Source: an uncultured Eubacteriales bacterium
GTDB lineage: Bacteria; Bacillota; Clostridia; Oscillospirales; Acutalibacteraceae
Direction of reading: 5' to 3'
Length of the DNA stretch: 25,205 bases
Assembly: GCA_934445015.1 (NCBI GenBank)
Contig: CAKSDJ010000020.1
Location: forward strand, 1-25,205
Numbering within the stretch: position 1 is the stretch's first letter; each line of letters opens with the position of its first letter. The translations under genes and the position numbers were made by a program. This document shows positions 13,679 to 21,808 of the stretch, in pieces. The notes under the pieces were generated by a model that worked only from the letters and a program-made list of their open reading frames with translations, was not told the origin of the DNA and searched no databases.

Positions 13679-13904
13679 CAATATCGAATATTTTGTCGAA
13701 CGGTACATCCAAAATCTCTTTTATCAGTAATATTTCATCGGGATATATATGCCTTTGCCCGACCTCAATTTTTGCAATTGCGCTGCGGGTTATGTCGCAA
13801 CCTTTTGTTTGCAGTTTTGCGGAAAGTTGTTCCTGGGTGAGCTTTTTGTTTTCTCTGAGAATGCGAATGTTATTGCCTATCGCTTTTTCAATCTGAATAT
13901 CCAC
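13668..13904 (-). CDS. XRE-family regulator
   Basis: 78 residues from GTG at 13904, placed 6 bases after AGGTG (an alternative GTG at 13913 overlaps that site). A single HTH_XRE domain: IGNNIRILRENKKLTQEQLS, then CDITRSAIAKIEVGQRHIYP, then ILDVPFDKIF. It is divergent from the CHAP-dockerin gene, with inverted repeats flanking the shared region, so it probably controls that gene and itself. No ligand domain is present. Confidence 0.85.
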   Translation of the reverse strand: MDIQIEKAIGNNIRILRENKKLTQEQLSAKLQTKGCDITRSAIAKIEVGQRHIYPDEILLIKEILDVPFDKIFDIENN

Positions 13905-13917
13905 AAAAGTCACCTGC

Positions 13918-13997
13918 TTTGCACCTGTATACGAACAAATTTCTTGACATTATTATATACGCTTGATATAATAAAATTGCACTTATATAGGTGCAAA
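13918..13997 (+). promoter_or_regulatory. Consensus promoter flanked by inverted TTTGCACCT repeats
   Basis: The rightward promoter is TTGACA (13944-13949), 17 bp, TATAAT (13967-13972), driving the CHAP-dockerin gene. TTTGCACCTGTATA (13918-13931) and TATATAGGTGCAAA (13984-13997) are inverted copies matching at 13 of 14 positions. One lies in the leader of the leftward regulator, the other just past the rightward start site. Likely operators of the XRE protein. Confidence 0.75.
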
Positions 13998-14066
13998 TTA
14001 TTCAAATATATCATTTGCCGATAAAGTTTGCGGAGCGGTATTTGTATTAAATCGGAGGCTTTTATC

Positions 14067-15047
14067 TTGAAGAAACTGAAAATTTCAAAAAAGGTGAATT
14101 ACAAAGTAAATAATTTATTTTTGGTGAAATACATATTATCGCTTGTGATGTGTGCGGTTATTTTCATTTCACCGTTAGATGTCAATGTTAGCGCGGCAAC
14201 AAATCCTTACCCGAAATCTCAAACAATTAACGGTGTTACCACAATACCTTGTACGTGGTATGCCTGGCAACAGGCTTACGACAATCTTGGTGTTGTTATG
14301 CCCAATTTCGGTAATGCAAAAAATTGGTATGCAAATGCTAAGAAAAATAATTATCCGGTAGGTTCAACGGCAAAACCTAATTCTATTGCCGTATGGACAA
14401 ATTCCGGATACGGTCATGTCGGATATGTTGTGAGTGTAAGCGGAACCACAATGAAGGTTAACGAGGGCGGAATGACCGACCTTAACGGAAAACCGTATAA
14501 CGGAAACGGAATATTGAAAGGTTCGATTTGCAACAGCACTGTGGGAAGCAAAAAATCAAGTTATTCCTCAAGCGTTTTAGTTGGATTTATTTATGTCGGT
14601 GATAAAGCGCACATCCACAATTACGGGCGGTTTTATGAGGGCGACCATCCGCACAGAGTATATATGAAGTGTTCTTGCGGCGATTGGTATTATACCGGCG
14701 AAACAGCGGCTGCAAAAGGAGCATACGCATGGTATGCACAGGTTCATCCGCACTATAATCATTATTATTGCACTATCTGCGGCAAGCCGTACAGAGATGA
14801 AAATGAGCCTAATGTAATTTCCGACTGTGAGGTCTGCAATCCGAAAATAAATATTATTTACGGCGATATAAATGATGACGGCAATATAACAACGGTGGAT
14901 CTGGGCGTTCTTTTGCAACATATAAATAAATGGGGCGTGACAATAAAAACCGATTCCGCAGATGTAAATGATGACGGCGCAATAAATACTCAGGATTACG
15001 GTATACTTATGCAGTATGTAAACGGCTGGAATGTTTCACTCGGTTAG
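14067..15047 (+). CDS. Secreted CHAP-domain hydrolase with dockerin
   Basis: 326 residues from TTG at 14067, with CGGAGG 10 bases upstream. A signal peptide covers about 1-43 (basic start, hydrophobic 19-36, cleavage after VSA). The CHAP domain (about 50-180) has the nucleophile in TIPCTWYAW (Cys62) and His117 in GYGHVGYVV, so a peptidoglycan amidase or endopeptidase is likely. The middle (182-258) is His/Cys-rich, with CSCG, CTIC and CEVC pairs, likely metal binding. The C-terminus is a type I dockerin: repeats at 265-290 (GDINDDGNITTVDLG) and 297-322 (ADVNDDGAINTQDYG), both with the Ca2+-binding DxNxD pattern. It would be secreted and attached to a cohesin, or anchored to a cell-surface scaffold. 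Confidence 0.85.
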   Translation: MKKLKISKKVNYKVNNLFLVKYILSLVMCAVIFISPLDVNVSAATNPYPKSQTINGVTTIPCTWYAWQQAYDNLGVVMPNFGNAKNWYANAKKNNYPVGSTAKPNSIAVWTNSGYGHVGYVVSVSGTTMKVNEGGMTDLNGKPYNGNGILKGSICNSTVGSKKSSYSSSVLVGFIYVGDKAHIHNYGRFYEGDHPHRVYMKCSCGDWYYTGETAAAKGAYAWYAQVHPHYNHYYCTICGKPYRDENEPNVISDCEVCNPKINIIYGDINDDGNITTVDLGVLLQHINKWGVTIKTDSADVNDDGAINTQDYGILMQYVNGWNVSLG

Positions 15048-15062
15048 TATATACATAAGACA

Positions 15063-15101
15063 AAAAAGCAGAGCATTCTAAACTCGGATGCCCTGCTTTT
15101 T
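15063..15101. terminator. Bidirectional terminator
   Basis: AAAAAGCAG.GCAT and ATGC..CTGCTTTTT form a stem with small bulges. U-rich tracts in both directions serve the convergent dockerin and ilvE genes. Confidence 0.75.
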
Positions 15102-15127
15102 ATTGTGTATGTAGTTTTAAATTAAAA

Positions 15128-16192
15128 TCACTTGATAGGATACGTCCAACCGTATTCATCTTTAATTTTGCCCCACTGAATACCGGTAAGGGTGTCATAA
15201 AGCATTTGGGTGACTTCACCGATTTTACCGCCGTTTACAGTGTATTTGCGGTCTTTATAGCAAAGTTCGCCTATGGGCGATACAACGGCCGCAGTGCCGC
15301 AACCCCACGCTTCTTCAAGGGTGCCGTCCTGCATAGCGTTTGAAAGTTCGGTAACGCTGAGCAGGCGCTCGCTTACGTTATAACCCTTATTGCGCAAAAT
15401 TTCCAGACAGGATTTTCTTGTAATTCCGGGTAAAATAGAGCCCGAAAGCATAGGTGTTACAATTTCGCCGTTTATTTTAAACATAACGTTCATGGCGCCG
15501 ACTTCTTCGATATATTTGCGCTCAACACCGTCAAGCCAAAGTACCTGCGAATATCCCTTTTCTTCGGCGCGTTTGCCTGCACGGTTACTTGCGGCGTAGT
15601 TGCCGCCGCATTTGGCATAACCCGTACCGCCGCGCACCGCGCGAACGTCCTGATCCTCAATCATAATTTTAACAGGGTTAATACCCTCTTTATAATAACT
15701 GCCTACCGGTGACGCTATTATCATAAACGTTGCGTTGTGAACCGAGTGAACACCCAGGTTTTCATCATTTCCGTACATAAACGGACGCAAATAAAGCGAT
15801 GTGCCGGGGGCATTGGGTGTCCAGTCTTTTTCTGTCCTTACAAATTCGGTAAGCACTTTAAAAGCAATGTCCTCGGGTATTGTGGGCAGGCAAAGCCTTT
15901 CGGCAGAGTTGTTCATTCTGCGTATATTCTCTATAGGTCTGAAAAGCTGAACCGTTCCGTCCTGGGTGCGGTATGCCTTAAGGCCCTCAAAAATTTCGGA
16001 ACCGTAGTGTAAAACGGTTGATGCCGGGTGAATTGAAATATTGCCGAACGGCACAATGCGTGCGTCGTGCCAACCCTTATCATCGGAGTAGTCCATTATA
16101 AACATATAATCTGTGAATATTTCACCGAAACCCAATGTAGAACTGTCGGGTTTCTCTTTAAGAACAGCGGCCGGTTTGAATGATATTTCCAT
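15128..16192 (-). CDS. ilvE: Branched-chain amino acid aminotransferase
   Basis: 354 residues, the length of the class IV BCAT II group. The PLP Lys is K194 in YAKCGGNYAAS; other family marks are HYGSEIFEGLKAY (62-74), RGGTGYAKCGGNYA and EEVGAMNVMF (Glu230). It transfers the amino group between Leu/Ile/Val and 2-oxoglutarate in the last step of branched-chain synthesis. Ribosome binding site AAGGAGG before ATG at 16192. Monocistronic, with its own promoter (16230-16258) and a shared terminator; the leader is only about 30 bases, leaving no room for a T-box. Confidence 0.94.
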   Translation of the reverse strand: MEISFKPAAVLKEKPDSSTLGFGEIFTDYMFIMDYSDDKGWHDARIVPFGNISIHPASTVLHYGSEIFEGLKAYRTQDGTVQLFRPIENIRRMNNSAERLCLPTIPEDIAFKVLTEFVRTEKDWTPNAPGTSLYLRPFMYGNDENLGVHSVHNATFMIIASPVGSYYKEGINPVKIMIEDQDVRAVRGGTGYAKCGGNYAASNRAGKRAEEKGYSQVLWLDGVERKYIEEVGAMNVMFKINGEIVTPMLSGSILPGITRKSCLEILRNKGYNVSERLLSVTELSNAMQDGTLEEAWGCGTAAVVSPIGELCYKDRKYTVNGGKIGEVTQMLYDTLTGIQWGKIKDEYGWTYPIK

Positions 16193-16229
16193 AATCTGTT
16201 CCTCCTTTTGAATACAAATACTTTAATTT

Positions 16230-16258
16230 ATGATAGTACAATTAAAATGTAAAGTCAA
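16230..16258 (-). promoter_or_regulatory. ilvE promoter
   Basis: Leftward TTGACT (16253-16258), 17-bp spacer, TATCAT (16230-16235). Confidence 0.7.
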
Positions 16259-16277
16259 TATATCTTTCAAAAAAGTC

Positions 16278-16306
16278 TTTATTTTTTTGTCGCAGATATG
16301 TATAAT
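16278..16306 (+). promoter_or_regulatory. Probable proBAC promoter
   Basis: -10 TATAAT (16301-16306) with a weak -35 TTTATT (16278-16283) at 17 bp. The leader of about 65 bases contains a small CGGC/GCCG hairpin before the proB ribosome binding site. Confidence 0.45.
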
Positions 16307-16379
16307 ATATGTTAAGTCGGCAAATCAGGCTTTAAGCGGCTTGTCTGCCGTAAGTATTTGTGTTAAAGAAGGGGCATTT

Positions 16380-17144
16380 ATGCGTATAGTTATAAAATTA
16401 GGTACCAGCACGCTGGCACATTCAACGGGGCTTTTGAATATCCGCCGTGTTGAGGAAATCTGTAAAGTGGTGAGCGACGTTAAAAACGCCGGCAATGAAA
16501 TAATACTCGTTTCATCAGGCGCAATAGGTATGGGAGCCGGCAAACTTGCACTAAAAGAAAAACCTGCCGACATACCAACAAAACAGGCGGCGGCATCGGT
16601 GGGTCAGTGCGAACTGATGTATACATACGATAAAATTTTTTCGGATTATAACCATATTGTTGCACAGTTGCTGCTTACAGGCGACGACCTTAAAGACGAT
16701 GAACGCCACAACAACTTTAACAACACGCTGAGCAGGTTGCTGCAACTCGGTGCGTTGCCGATTATAAATGAAAACGATACCGTAGCGGTAGAAGAAATAA
16801 GAATAGGCGATAACGATACGTTGGCGGCAATAGTAGCACAGAGCATAAATGCAGATGTTTTGGTCCTGTTTTCGGATATTGACGGTCTTTATACCGCGGA
16901 TCCGCACAAAGACAAAAATGCAAAACTTATATCAAGCGTATCCTGCATTGACGATTCAATAAAAGCGCTGGCAGGCGGCAGAGGTACAAAATTCGGCACA
17001 GGCGGTATGGTTACAAAACTTAACGCCGCTGATATTTGTCTGAATTGCGGATGTGATATGATAATCACAAACGGCAATCGCCCCGAAAGCCTTTACGATA
17101 TAGTTGAGGGCAAAGCAGTGGGAACAAAATTTTCAAGGAAGTAA
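16380..17144 (+). CDS. proB: Glutamate 5-kinase (short form without PUA)
   Basis: 254 residues from ATG at 16380 (AAGAAGGGGC upstream; longer in-frame starts run through the promoter). The amino acid kinase fold is clear: VIKLGTSTL (nucleotide-binding Lys), VSSGAIGMGAGKL, INENDTVA, FSDIDGLYTADP, and GTGGMVTKLNAA. The C-terminal PUA domain of longer ProB proteins is absent, as in many clostridial forms. It phosphorylates glutamate as the first step to proline and is normally proline-inhibited. It is first in proBAC; a 4-base gap to proA suggests coupling. Confidence 0.94.
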   Translation: MRIVIKLGTSTLAHSTGLLNIRRVEEICKVVSDVKNAGNEIILVSSGAIGMGAGKLALKEKPADIPTKQAAASVGQCELMYTYDKIFSDYNHIVAQLLLTGDDLKDDERHNNFNNTLSRLLQLGALPIINENDTVAVEEIRIGDNDTLAAIVAQSINADVLVLFSDIDGLYTADPHKDKNAKLISSVSCIDDSIKALAGGRGTKFGTGGMVTKLNAADICLNCGCDMIITNGNRPESLYDIVEGKAVGTKFSRK

Positions 17145-17148
17145 TATT

Positions 17149-18399
17149 ATGATTAAAATGCTGACCGCGGCTAAAGCGGCAAAAAAAGAACTCTCTTTGC
17201 TGACAGAGGCTCAAAAAAACAATGCCTTACTCAAAATGGCAGATGCTCTTTCAAAAAATACCGAAAAAATTCTTTCTGCAAACGCCTTGGACGTTGAAAA
17301 CGCGCGCGGCGTTATAAGCGACGTTATGATCGACCGCCTGATGCTTAATGCCGAAAGGGTAACCGCTATGGCAGAGGGTATTCGCGAGGTCGCAAAACTG
17401 CCGGACCCCGTAGGCATTATACTTGATGATTTTACACGTCATAAAGATTTGCGGGTTACAAAAGTATCCGTGCCGATAGGCGTTATAGCAATAATATATG
17501 AAAGCAGACCCAACGTAACAAGCGATGCGGCGGCACTTACGCTTAAAAGCGGAAATGTGTGCGTGTTACGCGGCGGTAAAGAGGCAATCAACTCGGCGGT
17601 TGCAATTGTAAACGCTCTGCGTGAAGGGCTAAAAGCGGCAGGTGTTACGCAGGACGCCGTAAACCTTGTTACCGATACAAGCCGCGACAGTGCTGCAGCG
17701 CTTATGAAAGCAAAGGGTTATATAGATATGCTTATACCGCGCGGCGGCGCAGGGCTTATAAATGCCTGCGTCAACAACGCAACCGTTCCGTGCATACAAA
17801 CGGGCACGGGTATTTGTCATATATATGTTGAAAAAACCGCCGACCTTGATATGGCTGTGAAAATAATCGAAAATGCAAAGGCAAGCAGACCCAGCGTTTG
17901 CAATGCGGCAGAGGTTTTGCTTGTTGATGACGATATAAAAAAAGAACTGCTGCCTAAAATTTATGACGCGCTTGTCTCAAAACGCAAAGCCGCCGGACTT
18001 GTGCCGGTAGAATTACGGCTTGACAGTGAGGCTATGTCGGTTATTGACGGCACACCTGCTTCAGACAGCGATTTTGATACCGAGTTTTTAGATTATATTT
18101 TGGGAGTAAAGTGCGTTAAAAATATTGATGAGGCAATAGAGCATATAGACAAACATTCAACAGGTCACAGTGAGGCTATTGTTACAAAAAGTTCTGAAGC
18201 GGCAAAACTGTTTACGCAGTCGGTTGACAGCGCAGCGGTCTACGTTAACGCTTCAACCCGATTTACCGACGGCGGCGAGTTCGGTCTCGGTTGTGAAATG
18301 GGTATTTCAACGCAAAAACTCCACGCTCGCGGACCTATGGGACTTCGCGAACTTACAACATATAAATATGTAGTATACGGTAACGGAAATATACGATAA
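17149..18399 (+). CDS. proA: Gamma-glutamyl phosphate reductase
   Basis: 416 residues from ATG at 17149 (AAGGAAG upstream). An aldehyde-dehydrogenase-fold reductase: VPIGVIAIIYESRPNVTSD, LRGGKEAINSA, IPRGGAGLI, the catalytic Cys251 in ASRPSVCNAAE, and FGLGCEMGISTQKLHARGPMG near the end. It reduces gamma-glutamyl phosphate with NADPH to the semialdehyde, which cyclises to pyrroline-5-carboxylate. Full normal length. It sits between proB (4-base gap) and proC (16-base gap). Confidence 0.96.
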   Translation: MIKMLTAAKAAKKELSLLTEAQKNNALLKMADALSKNTEKILSANALDVENARGVISDVMIDRLMLNAERVTAMAEGIREVAKLPDPVGIILDDFTRHKDLRVTKVSVPIGVIAIIYESRPNVTSDAAALTLKSGNVCVLRGGKEAINSAVAIVNALREGLKAAGVTQDAVNLVTDTSRDSAAALMKAKGYIDMLIPRGGAGLINACVNNATVPCIQTGTGICHIYVEKTADLDMAVKIIENAKASRPSVCNAAEVLLVDDDIKKELLPKIYDALVSKRKAAGLVPVELRLDSEAMSVIDGTPASDSDFDTEFLDYILGVKCVKNIDEAIEHIDKHSTGHSEAIVTKSSEAAKLFTQSVDSAAVYVNASTRFTDGGEFGLGCEMGISTQKLHARGPMGLRELTTYKYVVYGNGNIR

Positions 18400-18415
18400 T
18401 TTAAGGAGATTGAAT

Positions 18416-19204
18416 ATGAAATACGGATTTATAGGTTGCGGCAATATGGGCGGCGCTTTGGCACGTGCCGTATCCTGTGCCGAAAAAAGTATAATGGTGT
18501 CGGATTTTGACGCCCGAAAAGCCGAACAATTTGCGGCGTCGCTTGGTGTAACCGCTGCGGATAACGCAACAGTTGCCAAAGAGTGTGACAGAATATTTTT
18601 GGGTGTAAAACCCCAGATGATGCAGGATATGCTTTCGGGTATAAAGAATGAATTGCAGGATAAAAAACCGATTTTAATATCTATGGCGGCAGGACTTAAA
18701 ATTTCTCAGATACAAAATTTTGCAGGCGGCGATTTGCCTGTAATACGTATTATGCCGAATACACCCGTGAGTGTTGGCAAAGGAGTTGTGCTGTATTGCG
18801 CCGACGGAGTCAAAAAAGATGTGTTAGACGATTTTGCGCTTGATATGAGGCATTGCGGAATTCTTGATTTAATCGATGAATCGCTTATTGACGCCGGCTG
18901 TTCGGTTTCGGGCTGCGGACCTGCCTTTATGTATATGTTTGCAAACGCAGTTGCAAAGGGCGGCGAACAGTGCGGACTCTCGCGCGGGCAGGCAATAAAA
19001 TATGCTGCGGCTACAATGTCGGGTGCTGCCGAAATGCTTATGATGTCGGAAAAAACACCCGAAGAACTTACCGACGCGGTATGTTCAAAAGGCGGCAGTA
19101 CAATAGAGGGCGTAAACGTTCTTAAAAACAGCGACTTTGAAAGCGTTGTTTCAAACTGCATAAAAGCAGCGTTTAAGCGCAATTTGGAACTCGGTGGCAA
19201 ATAA
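18416..19204 (+). CDS. proC: Pyrroline-5-carboxylate reductase
   Basis: 262 residues from ATG at 18416 (TTAAGGAG upstream; a TTG two codons earlier is less likely). Rossmann start YGFIGCGNMGGAL, then FLGVKPQMM, RIMPNTPVSVGKGV, SGCGPAFMYMF and CSKGGSTIEGVNVL, which is the usual P5CR pattern including the dimer region. It completes proline synthesis, and a perfect stem terminator follows, closing the operon. Confidence 0.96.
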   Translation: MKYGFIGCGNMGGALARAVSCAEKSIMVSDFDARKAEQFAASLGVTAADNATVAKECDRIFLGVKPQMMQDMLSGIKNELQDKKPILISMAAGLKISQIQNFAGGDLPVIRIMPNTPVSVGKGVVLYCADGVKKDVLDDFALDMRHCGILDLIDESLIDAGCSVSGCGPAFMYMFANAVAKGGEQCGLSRGQAIKYAAATMSGAAEMLMMSEKTPEELTDAVCSKGGSTIEGVNVLKNSDFESVVSNCIKAAFKRNLELGGK

Positions 19205-19228
19205 CTGTATATAATTTAAAACACTGTT

Positions 19229-19270
19229 AAAGCGGAGATTTTTTGGAAAAAAGTTCTCCGCTTTACAATT
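19229..19270 (+). terminator. proBAC terminator
   Basis: A perfect 10-bp stem AAAGCGGAGA (19229-19238) / TCTCCGCTTT (19255-19264), followed by ACAATTTTATT. Confidence 0.8.
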
Positions 19271-19278
19271 TTATTATC

Positions 19279-19307
19279 TTGATTTTATTTTTTCAAAATA
19301 TTATAAT
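19279..19307 (+). promoter_or_regulatory. Promoter of the HAD phosphatase gene
   Basis: TTGATT (19279-19284), 17-bp spacer, TATAAT (19302-19307), about 40 bases before the start codon. Confidence 0.75.
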
Positions 19308-19347
19308 GTCTTAAAAGCGTTGATATTTATTAAACGGGGAATTATTT

Positions 19348-20166
19348 ATGAAGAAAACATATAAACTGATTGCTCTTGATATGGACGGAACACTGTTAAG
19401 ATCTGATAAAACGGTGGGTGATGATACGATTGCCGATATTGAATACGCCGCAGACAGAGGTGTTCAGGTCGTATACAGCACCGGCAGGGCATTGATAGAA
19501 TTAAAAGACCTTTTTAAAATTTTACCTATGATGCGATATGCCGTTTGTTACAGCGGTGCAATAGTATATGACACATTTGAAAATAAATGCGTTCACCGCT
19601 GTGAAATCGATAAAGGCCTTGTAAAAAAGGTTGTTAAAAAAGTCAAAAAATACAATGCGATGATACACTATATGACAGAGGAGGATTCGATCGTTTCGGC
19701 AGAGGATATTACTCATATGGACGATTTTAATATGGGCGTATATAAACCGCTTTTTAAAAGCGTGGCAAAACAGGTGCAGGATATTGAGGCCGAGGCGGAT
19801 CTCCACCGCTCAATACCCAAAATAAATATTCATTTCGCCTTCGACAGTGATAGAAAAAGCTGTTACGAAGAATTAAAACATCTTCCGCTTACGTTTGCCT
19901 ACGCCGAGCGAACTTCTTTAGAGATGACTGCCAAAGACGTTACAAAAGCCAGCGGACTTAAACAACTTGCCGATTATTTAAAAATTCCCTTTGACCGAAC
20001 AGTAGGTATGGGAGATGCCGAAAACGACCGCGAAATGTTAAAAAGCGTCGGCTTTTCGGTTGCTATGGCAAACGCAACCGACGGCATAAAAGAGGTATGC
20101 AAATATATTACCGACAGTAACGATAATAACGGAGTCGGCAAAGCGATACATTATATACTTGACTGA
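19348..20166 (+). CDS. Cof-type HAD-IIB hydrolase
   Basis: 272 residues from ATG at 19348 (GGGGAA upstream). HAD motif I is ALDMDGTLL (nucleophile Asp11, acid Asp13), motif II lies in STGRAL, motif III is the Lys in VTKASGLKQL, and motif IV is GMGDAENDREML. A cap domain of the IIB type sits between (about residues 85-190). Members dephosphorylate sugar phosphates, flavin or PLP-related metabolites; the substrate cannot be fixed from sequence. Single gene with its own promoter and terminator; no link to the pro operon beyond position. Confidence 0.92.
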   Translation: MKKTYKLIALDMDGTLLRSDKTVGDDTIADIEYAADRGVQVVYSTGRALIELKDLFKILPMMRYAVCYSGAIVYDTFENKCVHRCEIDKGLVKKVVKKVKKYNAMIHYMTEEDSIVSAEDITHMDDFNMGVYKPLFKSVAKQVQDIEAEADLHRSIPKINIHFAFDSDRKSCYEELKHLPLTFAYAERTSLEMTAKDVTKASGLKQLADYLKIPFDRTVGMGDAENDREMLKSVGFSVAMANATDGIKEVCKYITDSNDNNGVGKAIHYILD

Positions 20167-20170
20167 AAAC

Positions 20171-20206
20171 AAAAAACAGGAGTTGATTTTTCAACTCCTG
20201 TTTTTG
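20171..20206. terminator. Strong bidirectional terminator
   Basis: A perfect 15-bp stem (20172-20186 / 20191-20205: AAAAACAGGAGTTGA and its complement) with a TTTT loop; U-tracts in both directions. Serves the convergent HAD gene and the 20207-21592 gene. Confidence 0.9.
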
Positions 20207-21592
20207 TCAATTCTCGGCATCTGCGTCGGTCACCGAACTTGTGTCGTTATCGGGTTCAGGGTCTGGCTCAACTATCTCTTTTTTAATATTGAATTCTGCT
20301 GTGTTGAGACTGTTGTTCTGCGTGGTAAAGTTTGCGTTTATGGTGTTGTTGTCGCAGATGTATCCGTCGGGCACGGTAAGCGTTATTTGATATTCGCCGT
20401 AGGTAAGGTTTTCTTTTAAAACCTTGCCGTTTTCACCGGTGGAGCCTATATCGGTAACAACGCCGCTTTTGATATTTTTTATGCTTATTGCGGCGTTTTG
20501 CACAGGCGCTCCGTTTTCGTCTTTAACGCTTACTTCAACCGCTGCCGAAAATCTTATGTTTGACGGTGTTGTTATTATCGCCAAAGGCCATTGCGGGTGC
20601 GGTTTGCGGTTCATACGCTCCATAGCGCAAAATTCAGGTCCGTTTTCATTGCCTACGTGCGTAACCCAATGGTAACCGTTAACGGTGCCGGCATAAATAC
20701 TTATATGTGTGCAGTGACCGTTGCGGTTGTACCAATCCTGTGTACACATAAGCGAACCTATCGGAATTTCTTCAAACGGGTCAAAGTCAATATCCCTTGT
20801 TATGCTTCCGCCGTCGTTTGCGTTAAACTCAATGTATCTTGAATATCCGGCGTTTACCCACTGCTTTGCAGCGGTGTACCAACTGTTTGCGTCATAAGAG
20901 CGTTCGGGCCGTGTAAGAGATGATGTGTCAATGCCGGCAACATAGGGCAGGTAGTTGAAATAAACGTACGTAACATAGGTAGCGCATACAAGTCCGCCTT
21001 TTTCAAAACGGTGTATATCGGGTTTGCCGTCTGCAGTTCGCTCATAACCGGTACTTCCGCCGCCGTAGGTTATGTTTGAAAGCCAGCCGAGCCCACGCTT
21101 TTGACCGCACAACACATAGTTGCCGTAAGACCCCCACATTCTGCCGCTGTTCCGCTGAACCGAAAGTTTATAACCCGTGTATTCAAGCGCGTCAAGAAAA
21201 ACGTTGCTGTCGGGACTCATATTTGAGTTGTAGTTATATTGTGCGGCAGCAGGCTGTTGAGGTACAACTTCGGCAACGGGTTTGCTTTCGGGTTTAGGCT
21301 CGACCACGGGTTTAGCCGGTTCACTTGATGTTGTAGGTTCTTCGGTTGAAACAGGCTCTTCGCTTACAAGTGCTATTTCGGGTTCCGATAAAACATTATC
21401 TTTTGAATTTGAGTTTGATATCATAGCGTCGGCAGGCGCCGATAAAACACACGAAACAATAATCGCAACCACCGTGCCTGCGGCAACAATTGAAAGCACC
21501 GTTGCCGAAACGATTTTATGTTTTGCAACAAAGGTGCATACCGCATAAAATGCCGCTGTGATACCGTTTTTTAACTTTTTAAAAAATTCCAT
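20207..21592 (-). CDS. Membrane-anchored NlpC/P60- or CHAP-like protein with C-terminal beta domain
   Basis: 461 residues. A single TM segment at about 28-50 after a basic start, then a Glu/Pro/Ser-rich linker (65-118), so the rest is outside the cell. The cysteine-peptidase-like domain (about 125-345) has Cys203 in GGLVCATYVTYVY and His296 in GHCTHISIYAG, the order expected for NlpC/P60 or CHAP enzymes. The C-terminal ~85 residues (VEVSVKDENGAPVQNAAISI, TDIGSTGENGKV, YGEYQITLTVPDGY) read as a Cna-B/SpaA-like beta domain, followed by an acidic tail. A cell wall-remodelling role is likely. Start at 21592; AGGGG is 12 bases upstream, rather far. Confidence 0.8.
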   Translation of the reverse strand: MEFFKKLKNGITAAFYAVCTFVAKHKIVSATVLSIVAAGTVVAIIVSCVLSAPADAMISNSNSKDNVLSEPEIALVSEEPVSTEEPTTSSEPAKPVVEPKPESKPVAEVVPQQPAAAQYNYNSNMSPDSNVFLDALEYTGYKLSVQRNSGRMWGSYGNYVLCGQKRGLGWLSNITYGGGSTGYERTADGKPDIHRFEKGGLVCATYVTYVYFNYLPYVAGIDTSSLTRPERSYDANSWYTAAKQWVNAGYSRYIEFNANDGGSITRDIDFDPFEEIPIGSLMCTQDWYNRNGHCTHISIYAGTVNGYHWVTHVGNENGPEFCAMERMNRKPHPQWPLAIITTPSNIRFSAAVEVSVKDENGAPVQNAAISIKNIKSGVVTDIGSTGENGKVLKENLTYGEYQITLTVPDGYICDNNTINANFTTQNNSLNTAEFNIKKEIVEPDPEPDNDTSSVTDADAEN

Positions 21593-21631
21593 TGCTCATT
21601 TAAACCCCTAAGTATAGAATAAAGCGTATAA

Positions 21632-21661
21632 ATTTTATCATAAATTCTCATAAAATGTCAA
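21632..21661 (-). promoter_or_regulatory. Promoter of the anchored cysteine-peptidase gene
   Basis: Leftward TTGACA (21656-21661), 18-bp spacer, TAAAAT (21632-21637). Confidence 0.65.
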
Positions 21662-21749
21662 GTCATACCGTTTTAAGTGCATAAATGTCGGAATCAGGCA
21701 AAGCATAAGATATACGCTTTGTACTGTCGTGAGTAATACTAAGAAAGTC

Positions 21750-21778
21750 TTGATTTTTCACAAAAAATATAATATACT
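21750..21778 (+). promoter_or_regulatory. Promoter of the zinc-ribbon gene pair
   Basis: TTGATT (21750-21755), 17-bp spacer, TATACT (21773-21778). It lies 30 bases before the ATG at 21809, whose ribosome binding site is AAGGGAG. Confidence 0.65.
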
Positions 21779-21808
21779 TAAAACAAATATATAAGGGAGT
21801 GTGGTCTT

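Noticed and set aside
15048..15127. T-box or leucine attenuator for ilvE
   Set aside because: This region is downstream of ilvE; the real ilvE leader is about 30 bases and has no T-box features.
16230..16379. 50-residue N-terminal extension of ProB
   Set aside because: It overlaps the ilvE and proB promoter region and is not part of the kinase fold; AAGAAGGGGC marks the ATG at 16380.
18706..19200. 164-codon leftward open frame
   Set aside because: It is the complement of proC, with no ribosome binding site or recognisable domain.
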